NCBI RefSeq assembly: GCF_025770735.1 | Contig: NZ_JAODPB010000002.1 | Coordinates: forward strand, 434,001 to 498,000 | Length of the DNA: 64,000 nucleotides | Direction of reading: 5' to 3' | From: Shouchella tritolerans | GTDB lineage: Bacteria > Bacillota > Bacilli > Bacillales > Bacillaceae_D | In this document: positions 40,983-49,379 of the stretch, one piece after another | Position numbering within the stretch: the first letter of the stretch is position 1 | Layout: each line of letters begins with the position of its first letter | Notes under the pieces: model-generated | What the model saw: the letters and a program-made list of their open reading frames with translations, nothing else | The model's database searches: none | What the model was told of the DNA's origin: nothing | Made by a program: the position numbers and the translations under genes

Positions 40983-41236
40983 TCTAGGGGCATATGTAGA
41001 GGAATGTGTAAGTACTATACAGACAATCCAGGTGGCAAGCTTTGGACAGTAAGAATAAGGCCTGAGGAAAAATGCTTGAGGAAGACCCACCTGAGGAAGC
41101 AGAGCGAAGATGTTACCGCAAGTATACCGTTGCCGAAAATCATTGTCAACAATAAATGTTGCGAATAGTTAATTTTATGTAAAGTCATGTCACATGTTTT
41201 CACGATTGGAAAGCATGTGGCTTTTTTTGTTTCTGC
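40983..41236. other. Intergenic region where spoVAA and spoVAB are expected
   Basis: About 250 bases lie between sigF and the spoVA promoter. Frames here are short and have no good ribosome site, and I could not find remains of spoVAA or spoVAB. A second hairpin at 41189-41228 (GTCACATG/CATGTGGC then T7) could end read-through from spoIIA. Confidence 0.5.
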
Positions 41237-41265
41237 GCATGAATAGGTTGATTCGATACATACTA
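41237..41265 (+). promoter_or_regulatory. SigG promoter of the spoVA operon
   Basis: GCATG at 41237-41241, a 17-base spacer and CATACTA at 41259-41265 fit the SigG consensus (GHATR, CATNHTA). Transcription would start near 41272, which removes the ribosome site for ATG 41278 and makes GTG 41296 the likely SpoVAC start. Confidence 0.75.
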
Positions 41266-41295
41266 ACAGGAGAGCGAATGAAGGAGCCATCCATT

Positions 41296-41751
41296 GTGAA
41301 TGCGAATAAACAAGAAGAATACAAAGAGAATATTGTCTTGTATAAACCGAAAAGCCGCTATCTAAAACATGGGTCTCTGGCTTTTTTTTCAGGTGGGCTC
41401 ATTTGTGTAATCGGTCAACTGATTTTCCGAGGGTATCATGCTTTGTTCCAATTATCCGATGAAACGGCAACGAGCTATATGCTTATCACCTTGATTGCCA
41501 TTGCCGTTTTAGCAACAGGTATGGGCTTTTATCGCAAAGGAGCACAACTGTTTGGCGCAGGGCTACTTGTCCCGATTACAGGGTTCGCCAATGCCATGGC
41601 TGCTACTGCCCTTGAACATCGGACAGAAGGGTTGTTAACGGGAGTAGGCTCCAATTTATTTCGGCTGATTGGCCCGGTGCTTGTTTTTGGCATCAGTACT
41701 GCCTACCTTGTCAGTTTTTCCAGACTGTTGATCCGCATGATTTTACACTAG
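41296..41751 (+). CDS. spoVAC: Stage V sporulation protein AC
   Basis: Inner-membrane mechanosensitive-type protein of the spore dipicolinic acid channel. Four membrane segments are visible, including HGSLAFFSGGLICVIGQLIF and GAGLLVPITGFANAMAATAL, then EHRTEGLLTGVGSNLFRLIG, signatures of SpoVAC. GTG 41296 lies nine bases after AAGGAG. An upstream ATG at 41278 would not be inside a SigG transcript with its ribosome site. 151 residues. First gene of the spoVA operon here. Confidence 0.92.
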   Translation: MNANKQEEYKENIVLYKPKSRYLKHGSLAFFSGGLICVIGQLIFRGYHALFQLSDETATSYMLITLIAIAVLATGMGFYRKGAQLFGAGLLVPITGFANAMAATALEHRTEGLLTGVGSNLFRLIGPVLVFGISTAYLVSFSRLLIRMILH

Positions 41752-41765
41752 AAAAGAGGGAAACT

Positions 41766-42770
41766 ATGGGCCTTTCACATCGGACAATTACATTCTCAAA
41801 TCCAGTGTATATCCAATCGAGCGGTACGGCAGTCGGCCCAAAAGAAGGAGCAGGGCCACTGGCTGGCTCTTTTGATTACCGATACACGGATAGTTATTGT
41901 AATGAAAAAAGTTGGGAAATGGCAGAACGTGCATTGATGAAACAAGCGATTAAACAATGTTTAACTAAAAACCATTTATCGATAGACTCTGTTGATTTGT
42001 TTGTTGCCGGAGATTTAAGCAACCAGACGACCGCTTCTAGTTTTGTCGCCCGTGACTTGCAATTGCCATACATCGGTACATATTCAGCATGCGCCACTTC
42101 TGTAGAAACGCTAATCATTAGCGGCGTATGGGTATCTAGCGGGTTAGCTGATTTGGTGCTCGCAGCGGCAAGCAGTCATTACGGCGCTTGCGAAAAGCAA
42201 TTTCGCTATCCAACTGAATTTGCGGTCCAAAAACCAGGGACTGCTCAGACAACTGTAACTGGAGCAGGTGCCGTTCTATTGGGGAAGAAACGGACGCAAA
42301 TTCAATTAACAGAAGCAACGATTGGCCGTGTCCAAGACCTAGGCATCACCGATCCAATGAGTTTAGGGGCAGCAATGGCACCAGCTGCAGCTGAGGTGAC
42401 AATCGGTCATTTGCATAAAACGAATCAGCAAGTAAGTGACTTTGATTTAATTGTGACAGGTGATTTAGCGATATCTGGAAGTGAAATTTACCGTAAGCTT
42501 TTGCGAGAGCAAGGCATTTATATAACCGGGCGTTATGAGGACTGCGGCGTCATGATGTACCACTCTAAGCAACAAGCACTAGCCGGGGGAAGTGGCGCAG
42601 GTTGTTCCGCATCCGTTGTATACGGGCATATTTACCATCGCCTTCTCGCCGGAGAACTAAAACGTGTTCTTGTCGTTGCCACTGGGGCGCTTCTAAGTTC
42701 GATGACCGTTTTGCAAAAGCAATCGATACCGGCAATTGCCCATGCAATTGTCCTTGAAAGGAGGAACTAG
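41766..42770 (+). CDS. spoVAD: Stage V sporulation protein AD
   Basis: Thiolase-fold protein that binds dipicolinic acid on the spore inner membrane as part of the SpoVA channel. Marks are PVYIQSSGTAVGPKEGAGPL near the start, the thiolase-like GTYSACATSVETL with a Cys, and YEDCGVMMYHSKQQALAGGS near the C-terminus. 334 residues, the family length. It follows spoVAC by 14 bases with GAGGGAAA as ribosome site. Confidence 0.95.
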   Translation: MGLSHRTITFSNPVYIQSSGTAVGPKEGAGPLAGSFDYRYTDSYCNEKSWEMAERALMKQAIKQCLTKNHLSIDSVDLFVAGDLSNQTTASSFVARDLQLPYIGTYSACATSVETLIISGVWVSSGLADLVLAAASSHYGACEKQFRYPTEFAVQKPGTAQTTVTGAGAVLLGKKRTQIQLTEATIGRVQDLGITDPMSLGAAMAPAAAEVTIGHLHKTNQQVSDFDLIVTGDLAISGSEIYRKLLREQGIYITGRYEDCGVMMYHSKQQALAGGSGAGCSASVVYGHIYHRLLAGELKRVLVVATGALLSSMTVLQKQSIPAIAHAIVLERRN

Positions 42771-42773
42771 CAA

Positions 42774-43130
42774 ATGGAGTTTTTATGGGCGTTTCTAGTC
42801 GGTGGAGCGATTTGTTTAATCGGTCAGGTTTTACTCGATGCAGCAAAGCTGACCCCTATTCAAATGCTCGTCGTTATGGTGATAGTGGGAATTGTCCTTG
42901 ATGGCTTTCATTTGTACGAGCATTTGGTTGAGCTTGCTGGAGCAGGCGCTACCGTGCCTTTAACAGGATTTGGTTATTCACTTGTTCATGGTGCGATGGA
43001 AGAAGGGGCAAGGGGGCTGTTTAAGATCACGGACGGAGTGTTTGAAATCGCCTCAACAACGATTGTTTTTTCGATCTTGTTTAGCGTTGCAGCTGCCTTG
43101 TTTTTCAAGCCTAGGGGTTCGACAGGATGA
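42774..43130 (+). CDS. spoVAEB: Stage V sporulation protein AEB
   Basis: A 118-residue membrane protein related to SpoVAC: FLVGGAICLIGQVLLD at the start, LAGAGATVPLTGFGYSLVHG in the middle and a third helix near the end. It belongs to the SpoVA channel for dipicolinic acid. AAGGAGG precedes the ATG, and the gene overlaps the next by four bases (ATGA). Confidence 0.93.
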   Translation: MEFLWAFLVGGAICLIGQVLLDAAKLTPIQMLVVMVIVGIVLDGFHLYEHLVELAGAGATVPLTGFGYSLVHGAMEEGARGLFKITDGVFEIASTTIVFSILFSVAAALFFKPRGSTG

Positions 43131-43714
43131 AGAGGAAAGTAATTTTTGTGACAGACGGCGATTTAGCAGCTAAAAAAGTACTTGAGTTCCTTTCGGCAGA
43201 GCTTGGTTGCCGCTGCATTAGCGCTTCATCTGGCAATCCCTCCACGTTAACTGGCGAACAGCTTGCTACGTTAATCTTGTCTGCTCCTGACGTACCAATT
43301 TTAGTCATGTTTGATGATTGTGGCTGGCGTGATAACGGCCCTGGAGAAGAAGCGATGCGCTATCTTGCGGGCCACGACCAGATTGAGATCATCGGGGCGG
43401 TAGCAGTGGCTTCAAAAACACATGCAAAAGAGTGGGCCCATATCGATGTCTCTGTTGACCGAACAGGCGAACTGACTGGGTACGGAGTCGACAAAGAAGG
43501 GGTGCCTGACCTGGAAATCGGGCGAATTTATGGCGATACCGTTTCTATTCTTGATGAACTGCAAATTCCCTATATAGTCGGCATCGGCGATATTGGCAAG
43601 ATGGCTCGCTTTGATGATGTCAAGCGCGGGGCACCTGTGACGAGGCAAGCGCTAGAAATGATTTTAGAAAGGAGTGGATACCGTGAAGTCCCCGATGAAA
43701 CCGATGAACTTTAG
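43127..43714 (+). CDS. spoVAEA: Stage V sporulation protein AEA
   Basis: Soluble 195-residue protein of the spoVA operon, beginning MKRKVIFVTDGDLAAKKVLE and containing MFDDCGWRDNGPGEEAMRYL and VDKEGVPDLEIGRIYGDTVS, typical of the SpoVAEa family. Its biochemical role is unclear. It overlaps spoVAEB by four bases and its 3' end overlaps the spoVAF start by 32 bases. Confidence 0.93.
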   Translation: MKRKVIFVTDGDLAAKKVLEFLSAELGCRCISASSGNPSTLTGEQLATLILSAPDVPILVMFDDCGWRDNGPGEEAMRYLAGHDQIEIIGAVAVASKTHAKEWAHIDVSVDRTGELTGYGVDKEGVPDLEIGRIYGDTVSILDELQIPYIVGIGDIGKMARFDDVKRGAPVTRQALEMILERSGYREVPDETDEL

Positions 43715-45164
43715 CCATGACTTTTCCGAGAATGAAGCGATTTTAAAGGAAAGACTTGGTCTTGACCAATCCTTTGATGTTGGCGTTCGCAAGCTGAAAA
43801 TTTTTAATAGAGAGGTCGGCATTTATTATTTGACAGGTCTTGTCGACAATTTATATATCATTGAAATTTTACGCGAGCTCATGGAAGTTGAAGGCAGGTT
43901 GCGCCGTGTTGAACAACCGTTTGTAACGATTAAAAATCATTTGGCCCATATCCAAGTGGAAGAAACGGAATCAATGGACCGCGCCATTACTCAAGTGCTG
44001 TCAGGGCTGATCTTCGTTATTGTAGACGGGGAGGCGAAAGCGCTTGTTGCCGACGTCCGTTCCTATCCAGGAAGGGGTCCTGAAGAGCCAGATACAGAGC
44101 GTGTTGTTCGTGGTGCACGAGATGGCTATACAGAAAATATTATCTTTAACACAGGGTTGACCAGGCGCCGCATTCGTGATGAGCGGCTTCGGCAAGAAAT
44201 CATGCAAGTCGGCGTCCGCTCTAAAACCGATATTTGCCTTTGTTATATAGATGGCATTGTCGATCCAGGCTTTATAAAAATCATTAAAAAAGAATTAAGA
44301 GCGATCAACATCGACGGCTTGACAATGGCAGACAAAGTCGTCGAAGAATACATTGTCAAACAAGGGCTTAACCCTTTCCCTTTAGTGCGCTATACCGAAC
44401 GGCCCGATGTAGCCGCTACCCATATTTTAGAAGGGCATGTCGTCATCATTGTCGACACCTCGCCGTCTGTTGTCATAACGCCAGCGACGATTTTTCACCA
44501 CGTTCAGCATGCGGAAGAATACAGGCAGGCTCCAGCAGTGGGGACGTTCCTCCGCTGGATGCGTCTAGTTGGCATTTTGTTTTCACTTTTAATTGTACCG
44601 TTTTGGTTGCTTCTCGCCATCAATCAAGAAATGGTACCCCCCGCTCTTGATTTTATCGGCGTAAACGAAAATAAAAACATTCCGATTGCACTGCAAGTTA
44701 TTTTTGCCGAAGCCGGCATTGAATTGTTGCGAATGGCTGCTATTCATACCCCTTCGCCATTAGCGACTGCATTAGGGCTAGTCGCCGCCTTGCTGATTGG
44801 CGAAATAGCGATTGAAGTCGGCTATTTTACGGCAGAAGTTATTCTTTATGTTTCCCTTGGCGCAATTGGCATGTTTGCCACTCCAAGCTATGAGCTCGGT
44901 GTAGCGCTTAGGATAGCACGCTACGGCTTAATTTTATCAGTCATCTTTTTTGACGGAATGGGCTTAGTGGTCGCAATGACATTGCTGTTTTTTTCACTTG
45001 TGCGACTTGCCCCTTTGCAGCGCCCTTACTTATGGCCATTTTTGCCTTTTGACCCGCCTGCATTATACCAAGTGTTGTGCAGGGCTTCAGTGCCATCGCT
45101 CAGGTGGAGGCCAAGTATTGTCCATCCACAAGATAAAATTAGGCAAACGCCAACAAGCGAGTAG
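43683..45164 (+). CDS. spoVAF: Stage V sporulation protein AF (GerA family)
   Basis: Related to GerAA-type germinant receptor A subunits. A hydrophilic N-terminal domain of about 290 residues includes IYYLTGLVDNLYIIEILREL and VDGEAKALVADVRSYPGRG, then four to five membrane helices from about residue 295 (GILFSLLIVPFWLLLA). The C-terminus has PFLPFDPPALYQVLCR. GTG 43683, inside spoVAEA, follows AAAGGAGTGG. 493 residues. It takes part in spore germination and dipicolinic acid release. Confidence 0.93.
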   Translation: MKSPMKPMNFSHDFSENEAILKERLGLDQSFDVGVRKLKIFNREVGIYYLTGLVDNLYIIEILRELMEVEGRLRRVEQPFVTIKNHLAHIQVEETESMDRAITQVLSGLIFVIVDGEAKALVADVRSYPGRGPEEPDTERVVRGARDGYTENIIFNTGLTRRRIRDERLRQEIMQVGVRSKTDICLCYIDGIVDPGFIKIIKKELRAINIDGLTMADKVVEEYIVKQGLNPFPLVRYTERPDVAATHILEGHVVIIVDTSPSVVITPATIFHHVQHAEEYRQAPAVGTFLRWMRLVGILFSLLIVPFWLLLAINQEMVPPALDFIGVNENKNIPIALQVIFAEAGIELLRMAAIHTPSPLATALGLVAALLIGEIAIEVGYFTAEVILYVSLGAIGMFATPSYELGVALRIARYGLILSVIFFDGMGLVVAMTLLFFSLVRLAPLQRPYLWPFLPFDPPALYQVLCRASVPSLRWRPSIVHPQDKIRQTPTSE

Positions 45165-45206
45165 CCAAACGAACGTGGATTTGATACACTAGTGGAAAAA
45201 CGCGAA

Positions 45207-45246
45207 AAAGCAGCTTAGCCTTTTTGGCTGAAGTTGCTTTTTTTAA
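45207..45246 (+). terminator. Terminator of the spoVA operon
   Basis: AAAGCAGCTTAGCC pairs imperfectly with GGCTGAAGTTGCTTT around a T5 loop, then TTTTT. Confidence 0.8.
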
Positions 45247-45268
45247 AGGGATACAAGGGAGTGGAGCC

Positions 45269-46600
45269 ATGTATTTACACGGGACAATGACAATTAACAA
45301 AGCTGGCCATTTGGAAATTGGCGGCGTCGATACAGTGGATTTAGCAAAAAAATACGATACGCCCTTGTTTGTTTATGATACTGCTCTCATAAAAGAACGA
45401 GCCCGCGCTTTTAAACAAGCATTTGAGGCAGAAGGGGTTTCCTATCAAGTTGCCTACGCGAGCAAAGCTTTTAGCTGCATTGCCATGTACCAACTAGCCG
45501 CCTCGCTAGATTTAAGCATTGACGTTGTTTCAGGTGGCGAGCTGTTTACCGCCCTAAAAGCAGGGGTCGAGCCAGGGCGGATCCATTTCCACGGCAACAA
45601 TAAAAGCCGAGAAGAATTAGAAATGGCCATTAAAGCGGGAATCGGCTGTATCGTCGCGGACAATTTTTATGAGCTAGAATTGCTTGAGGAACTCGCCGCA
45701 AACAGGGAGCAAACGGTTTCGATTTTGCTCCGTTTAACTCCAGGAGTTGAAGCCCATACCCATGAATTTATCGCAACAGGGCAAGAAGACTCAAAGTTTG
45801 GATTTGACATTGCTAGCGGGCAGGCGGACAAGGCGGCGCGGATTGCCGAAAGCAGCAAATTCATTGATTTGCTTGGCGTCCATAGCCATATCGGTTCGCA
45901 AATTTTTGAAACAGAAGGCTTTGTGCTTGCGATTGAAAAAGTTTTTAACCAGCTTCAAAGGTGGCAAGAGGAATTCGACTTTGTACCGCGTGTGCTCAAT
46001 TTCGGTGGTGGCTTTGGCATTCGTTATGTAGAAGGAGACAAGCCACTAGTGCCTGAAGCGTACATTGAAGAAATTGTAAAGGAAACAAAAAAACACGCTG
46101 ACCGTTTAGGTTTGGCGATCCCAGAAATTTGGATTGAGCCTGGGCGTTCTCTTGTCGGGGATGCAGCCACAACACTATATACAATTGGTTCAACGAAAGA
46201 CATTCCCAATGTCCGGCGTTATCTATCTGTAGATGGGGGAATGAGTGATAACTTGCGCCCAGCTTTATATGATGCTAAATACGAAGGATTGCTTGCCAAC
46301 CGCGCCCACGACAAAGCAGAAGAAACGTTTTCTGTAGCAGGGAAATGTTGTGAAAGCGGCGATATGCTTGTCTGGGATATGCCTCTGCCAGAGGTGAAGC
46401 ATGGCGACGTCCTAGCGATGTTTTGTACCGGGGCGTACGGCTACTCAATGGCAAATAATTACAACCGCATTCCACGCCCGGCTGTTGTGTTTGCAGAAGA
46501 CGGGGCAGATCAACTAGTGATTCAACGGGAGAGTTATGAAGATTTAACCAAGCTCGATCTTGCTTATCAAGCGAATGTAAAAGAAACAAGTGACGTTTGA
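45269..46600 (+). CDS. lysA: Diaminopimelate decarboxylase
   Basis: PLP-dependent last step of lysine synthesis. The fold III motifs are AYASKAFSC with the PLP lysine Lys66, HFHGNNKS, GVHSHIGSQIF, NFGGGFGI and EPGRSLV, with CCESGDML carrying the partner-subunit Cys. The start MYLHGTMTIN at ATG 45269 matches B. subtilis LysA, with GGGAGTGG upstream; the open frame to 45224 lies in the terminator. 443 residues. It keeps the spoVAF-lysA order of B. subtilis. Confidence 0.96.
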   Translation: MYLHGTMTINKAGHLEIGGVDTVDLAKKYDTPLFVYDTALIKERARAFKQAFEAEGVSYQVAYASKAFSCIAMYQLAASLDLSIDVVSGGELFTALKAGVEPGRIHFHGNNKSREELEMAIKAGIGCIVADNFYELELLEELAANREQTVSILLRLTPGVEAHTHEFIATGQEDSKFGFDIASGQADKAARIAESSKFIDLLGVHSHIGSQIFETEGFVLAIEKVFNQLQRWQEEFDFVPRVLNFGGGFGIRYVEGDKPLVPEAYIEEIVKETKKHADRLGLAIPEIWIEPGRSLVGDAATTLYTIGSTKDIPNVRRYLSVDGGMSDNLRPALYDAKYEGLLANRAHDKAEETFSVAGKCCESGDMLVWDMPLPEVKHGDVLAMFCTGAYGYSMANNYNRIPRPAVVFAEDGADQLVIQRESYEDLTKLDLAYQANVKETSDV

Positions 46601-46625
46601 GAATTACTGAAGATTTGTGTACAAT
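46597..46625 (+). promoter_or_regulatory. SigA promoter of ppiB
   Basis: TTGAGA at 46597-46602 and TACAAT at 46620-46625 with a 17-base spacer; the -35 overlaps the lysA stop codon. Confidence 0.75.
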
Positions 46626-46673
46626 GGAACAAGCGCTTGCCGCTACTTCATAGTTGAGAGTGAGGTTTTTTGG

Positions 46674-47108
46674 ATGAAAAAAGGAAGCATTGAATTTGAA
46701 AACGGTGAAAAGATTGTCATCGAATTTTATGAGGACGCTGCGCCTGGTACCGTAGAAAATTTCGAAACACTGGCCAATAAAGGGTTTTATAATGGTCTTA
46801 CGTTCCACCGTGTCATCCCTGGATTTGTTGCCCAAGGGGGAGATCCAAATGGAAATGGCACAGGTGGTCCAGGCTATACGATAAAATGCGAGACAGAAGG
46901 CAACCCACATAAACATGTTCCAGGGGCGCTTTCAATGGCACACGCCGGTCGAGACACAGGTGGCAGCCAATTCTTTATCGTCCATGAGCCTCAACCCCAT
47001 CTTGATGGTGTCCACACGGTGTTCGGGCAAGTCGTTGAAGGACTAGACAGTGTGTACCGCATCAAACAAGGCGATGTGATGTTAGAAGTGAAAGTTTGGG
47101 AAGAATAA
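46674..47108 (+). CDS. ppiB: Peptidyl-prolyl cis-trans isomerase B (cyclophilin)
   Basis: Cytoplasmic cyclophilin that speeds proline isomerisation. The active-site pieces are [16 protein letters not shown] (catalytic Arg), [19 protein letters not shown] and [15 protein letters not shown] with the Trp position changed to His, as in B. subtilis PpiB. 144 residues. ATG 46674 is chosen; the frame open to 46617 includes the promoter. It is followed by a terminator that is duplicated around repeat copy E. Confidence 0.94.
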   Translation: MKKGSIEFENGEKIVIEFYEDAAPGTVENFETLANKGFYNGLTFHRVIPGFVAQGGDPNGNGTGGPGYTIKCETEGNPHKHVPGALSMAHAGRDTGGSQFFIVHEPQPHLDGVHTVFGQVVEGLDSVYRIKQGDVMLEVKVWEE

Positions 47109-47121
47109 GTGTACAGCAGTA

Positions 47122-47146
47122 AGCCCTGTCGTGATGACAGGGCTTG
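47122..47146 (+). terminator. ppiB terminator hairpin, first copy (no T-tract)
   Basis: AAGCCCTG and CAGGGCTT pair around TCGTGATGA. The T-tract is replaced by GAGG, the left end of repeat copy E. The same 25 bases recur at 47301-47325. Confidence 0.85.
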
Positions 47147-47300
47147 AGGTTGTCGACAAAGTCGATAACCGCCCTCAGACTGATAGAAAACGCTTGTCAG
47201 ACGAGGAGTGCAGGCGAGGGAAGAAGCGAATAGAACGTGGGTTCATGAGCTTATGAGTGAGGCAAACGACAACGTATGCGAGCGTTTGTCTACAGTCTGA
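47147..47300 (+). repeat. Dispersed 3'-UTR repeat element, full copy E between duplicated terminators
   Basis: The copy starts GAGGTTGTCGACAAAGTCGA, continues CTCAGACTGATAGAAAACGC and GACGAGGAGTGCAGGCGAGG, and ends GCGAGCGTTTGTCTACAGTC plus TG. Its ends form imperfect inverted repeats (TCAGACTG and CAGTCTGA). It is the clearest 154-bp unit of the family because identical 25-bp sequences flank it. Confidence 0.85.
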
Positions 47301-47330
47301 AGCCCTGTCGTGATGACAGGGCTTTTTCTA
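47301..47330 (+). terminator. ppiB terminator hairpin, second copy (with T-tract)
   Basis: Identical 25-bp hairpin to 47122-47146, here followed by TTT, so this is the working terminator. Confidence 0.88.
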
Positions 47331-47510
47331 TGCAACAAAAAAATAAACAAACGTAGAATATAAATCATTTGACGCATCGGTTCTATTAGTACAGACGCCC
47401 ACACGATTCATAAACATGTGATTGATCGAAACCATTGGTAACCCTAGCTAACACCACGGGGGATTGTTTTACAAGCTGAGGGGCATGATACATAATGCGG
47501 AGGTTAGAAC

Positions 47511-47978
47511 ATGAAGAAAATTGCCGGCACCATAGCGGTTTTTATTATTACTTACGCGCTTTTTTCAGCCGCCGATTACCTGTTTCCAGTTGATCAAGAA
47601 TGGTACCATTCACTGAACAAGCCGGAATGGACGCCAAGTGGATCTACGATCGGAGTCATTTGGGCTATCCTGTTTGTCCTAATATCCCTTTCAGCTGCTA
47701 TTGTGTATGCAGTCTTTAGATTTAAAGGTGCGAAAAGCTACTGGTTTGCGCTTTTGATTAATTATGTGATTAATCAAGCATTCAGCTATTTTCAGTTTAC
47801 ACAAAAGAACTTGCTGGCCGCATCGATTGACTCCTTGTTTGTAGCCCTCACAGCACTGGTATTAATGATAGTAGCCAAAAAATATAGCAAAGTGGCAAGC
47901 TACCTTCTTTTGCCTTATGTTTTATGGAGTGTATTTGCGACCATCTTATCCTTTACAACCTATTCAATGAATCTGTAA
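47511..47978 (+). CDS. TspO/MBR-family membrane protein
   Basis: Five-helix membrane protein binding tetrapyrroles and sterol-like ligands. Family marks are WYHSLNKPEWTPSGSTIGVIWAILF near residues 32-56 (with the conserved WxP and GxxW), a helix with NYVINQAFSYFQF, and a last helix ending the 155-residue chain. Its job in Bacilli is unclear; tetrapyrrole degradation or stress signalling is proposed for the family. GGAGG lies before the ATG. It stands alone and converges on the LysR gene. Confidence 0.88.
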   Translation: MKKIAGTIAVFIITYALFSAADYLFPVDQEWYHSLNKPEWTPSGSTIGVIWAILFVLISLSAAIVYAVFRFKGAKSYWFALLINYVINQAFSYFQFTQKNLLAASIDSLFVALTALVLMIVAKKYSKVASYLLLPYVLWSVFATILSFTTYSMNL

Positions 47979-47995
47979 CCGTGTAGTCACCGCAT

Positions 47996-48868
47996 CTAAT
48001 TGGATGTGTTTTTATGAGGAGATGGCGGTAGTGCCCCTTGTAAAAACGTTAAAAACGCTTTTACTTGTGGAAGGGACCGATGGCTTTCTGGGCAATGCAA
48101 CCAAGTGCTGCGCATCTGTTCCTTGCCGTTTACGTCCAATGGCATTCGTATATAGTCGTTTCCGTTTAAGTCGCGGACGGCAACCTCTGGAAGAATGGCG
48201 GCGCCAATGCCGTTTGCCATTAATTGCTTGCATGTTTCAATTTGGTCAACGTTGATCGTTTGTAAGGGCGAGCGGGTCGCCTCAGCAAACAGCCATTCTT
48301 CAATGAGCGATTGAAAGGCATCATCGCTTTGAAAAGAAATGAACACAGTTGGTTTCTCTGTATCGACGCGGCGGACATAGTAGAGCTGTTCAGAAAATAG
48401 CAGCGTGAGCCCTTCTTTATCGTCGACATCGCCGCGAATAATCGAAAGATGCGTATGATGCCTGTTTTGATAAATAGCAGAACTAAGGCCCGTATGCAAA
48501 TCAATTTTGACATCGGGGTAAGCGTTCACGTAGGCACGCAATGGCTTTGGCAATACGTATTGGGCAATGACGGATGAGACTCCTAGTGAAAGCGTGCCAC
48601 GGATGGTTCCTGTCAACTTGCTAAGGCGGTCTTGTAGTTGTTTTTCCTCCTGAACACGGCGTTTGGCAAAGGCAATCACTTCTTCCCCTACTGGTGTTGG
48701 AATAAGTGATTTGTGGGTGCGGATAAACAGCGGCTCCCCAAAGCGTTGTTCGATTTGCTTAAGGCGTTGGCTGAGAGCGGGCTGGGAGATATATAACTTG
48801 CGTGATGCACCGCGAATGGTCCCCTCATCGCTTAGCGTTGCAATCAATAAGTCCTCTTCTAGTCGCAT
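47996..48868 (-). CDS. LysR-family transcriptional regulator, probable regulator of the mmgD cluster
   Basis: The winged-helix N-terminus contains GTIRGASRKLYISQPALSQRLKQIE, the LysR HTH. The effector domain runs from about residue 90, with GTLSLGVSSVIAQYVLP and QLMANGIGAAILPEVAV. 290 residues. It reads away from mmgD with a 511-bp gap, the common layout of a LysR regulator and its target operon. Relatives include CcpC and YraN, regulators near citrate/methylcitrate genes. The coinducer is unknown; methylcitrate or propionate-derived acids are my guess. Confidence 0.85.
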   Translation of the reverse strand: MRLEEDLLIATLSDEGTIRGASRKLYISQPALSQRLKQIEQRFGEPLFIRTHKSLIPTPVGEEVIAFAKRRVQEEKQLQDRLSKLTGTIRGTLSLGVSSVIAQYVLPKPLRAYVNAYPDVKIDLHTGLSSAIYQNRHHTHLSIIRGDVDDKEGLTLLFSEQLYYVRRVDTEKPTVFISFQSDDAFQSLIEEWLFAEATRSPLQTINVDQIETCKQLMANGIGAAILPEVAVRDLNGNDYIRMPLDVNGKEQMRSTWLHCPESHRSLPQVKAFLTFLQGALPPSPHKNTSN

Positions 48869-49317
48869 CCAACCATCTCTTTTCTAAGCAATGGGTATCA
48901 TTGCTTTTTTCATTAGTTTACAAAAATAGGCGTTTTGCAGCAACAAATGAAGTGTGTAAGGCCATGAATGAAGGATACAAATAACAAGAAGTGTTGGTTG
49001 TATAAATGAAAAAACTGCTGGCAAAATCAGCACAGATCGACCGTGCTAGGGCGATTGGGCAAGAGATATTTATAAGCCCTTTTTAATATAGTGCTGTCCG
49101 CTTCCTGAAAGAAAATAGGCCATTAACGTCAAGGGGGGACGGAAGAGGCGTTGGCATAGTGGACAAAAATACCAGTTGGTAGAAGCGAGGTTGTCTCCAG
49201 AATCGCTGAAAAAACAAATGATTATTGCCGAGTGAATTTGGAGTATGTTACATTTAAGTAGACGGATGAACACATCGAAGTCGTATACGGCAGCTGGAGG
49301 TGAGTTTCGTCGAATTA
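48869..49317. other. Long divergent regulatory region between the LysR gene and mmgD
   Basis: No gene is supported. There is a hairpin AAGCAATG/CATTGCTT with T6 at 48888-48912 on the plus strand, and an ATACAA/TTGTAT pair around 48974-49003 that could be a LysR site. No SigE promoter like that of the B. subtilis mmg operon was found with confidence. Confidence 0.45.
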
Positions 49318-49331
49318 TGTAAGCGCTTTAT
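49318..49331 (+). promoter_or_regulatory. CcpA cre site upstream of mmgD
   Basis: TGTAAGCGCTTTAT matches the cre consensus TGWNANCGNTNWCA apart from the last two bases and has the AAGCGCTT core. It lies about 50 bases before the start codon, so catabolite repression by glucose is likely, as for B. subtilis mmg. Confidence 0.7.
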
Positions 49332-49379
49332 TTAATTAGACTTATCGTTTTACTCGGAAAAAGAAAAAGGAGGGATCGC

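Noticed and set aside
40968-41168. 66-codon frame between sigF and spoVAC as a remnant of spoVAA/AB
   Set aside because: No usable ribosome site and no resemblance to SpoVAA or SpoVAB that I can see.
49070-49273. Minus-strand 67-codon frame in the LysR-mmgD spacer
   Set aside because: No ribosome site or family, and it lies in a probable regulatory region.
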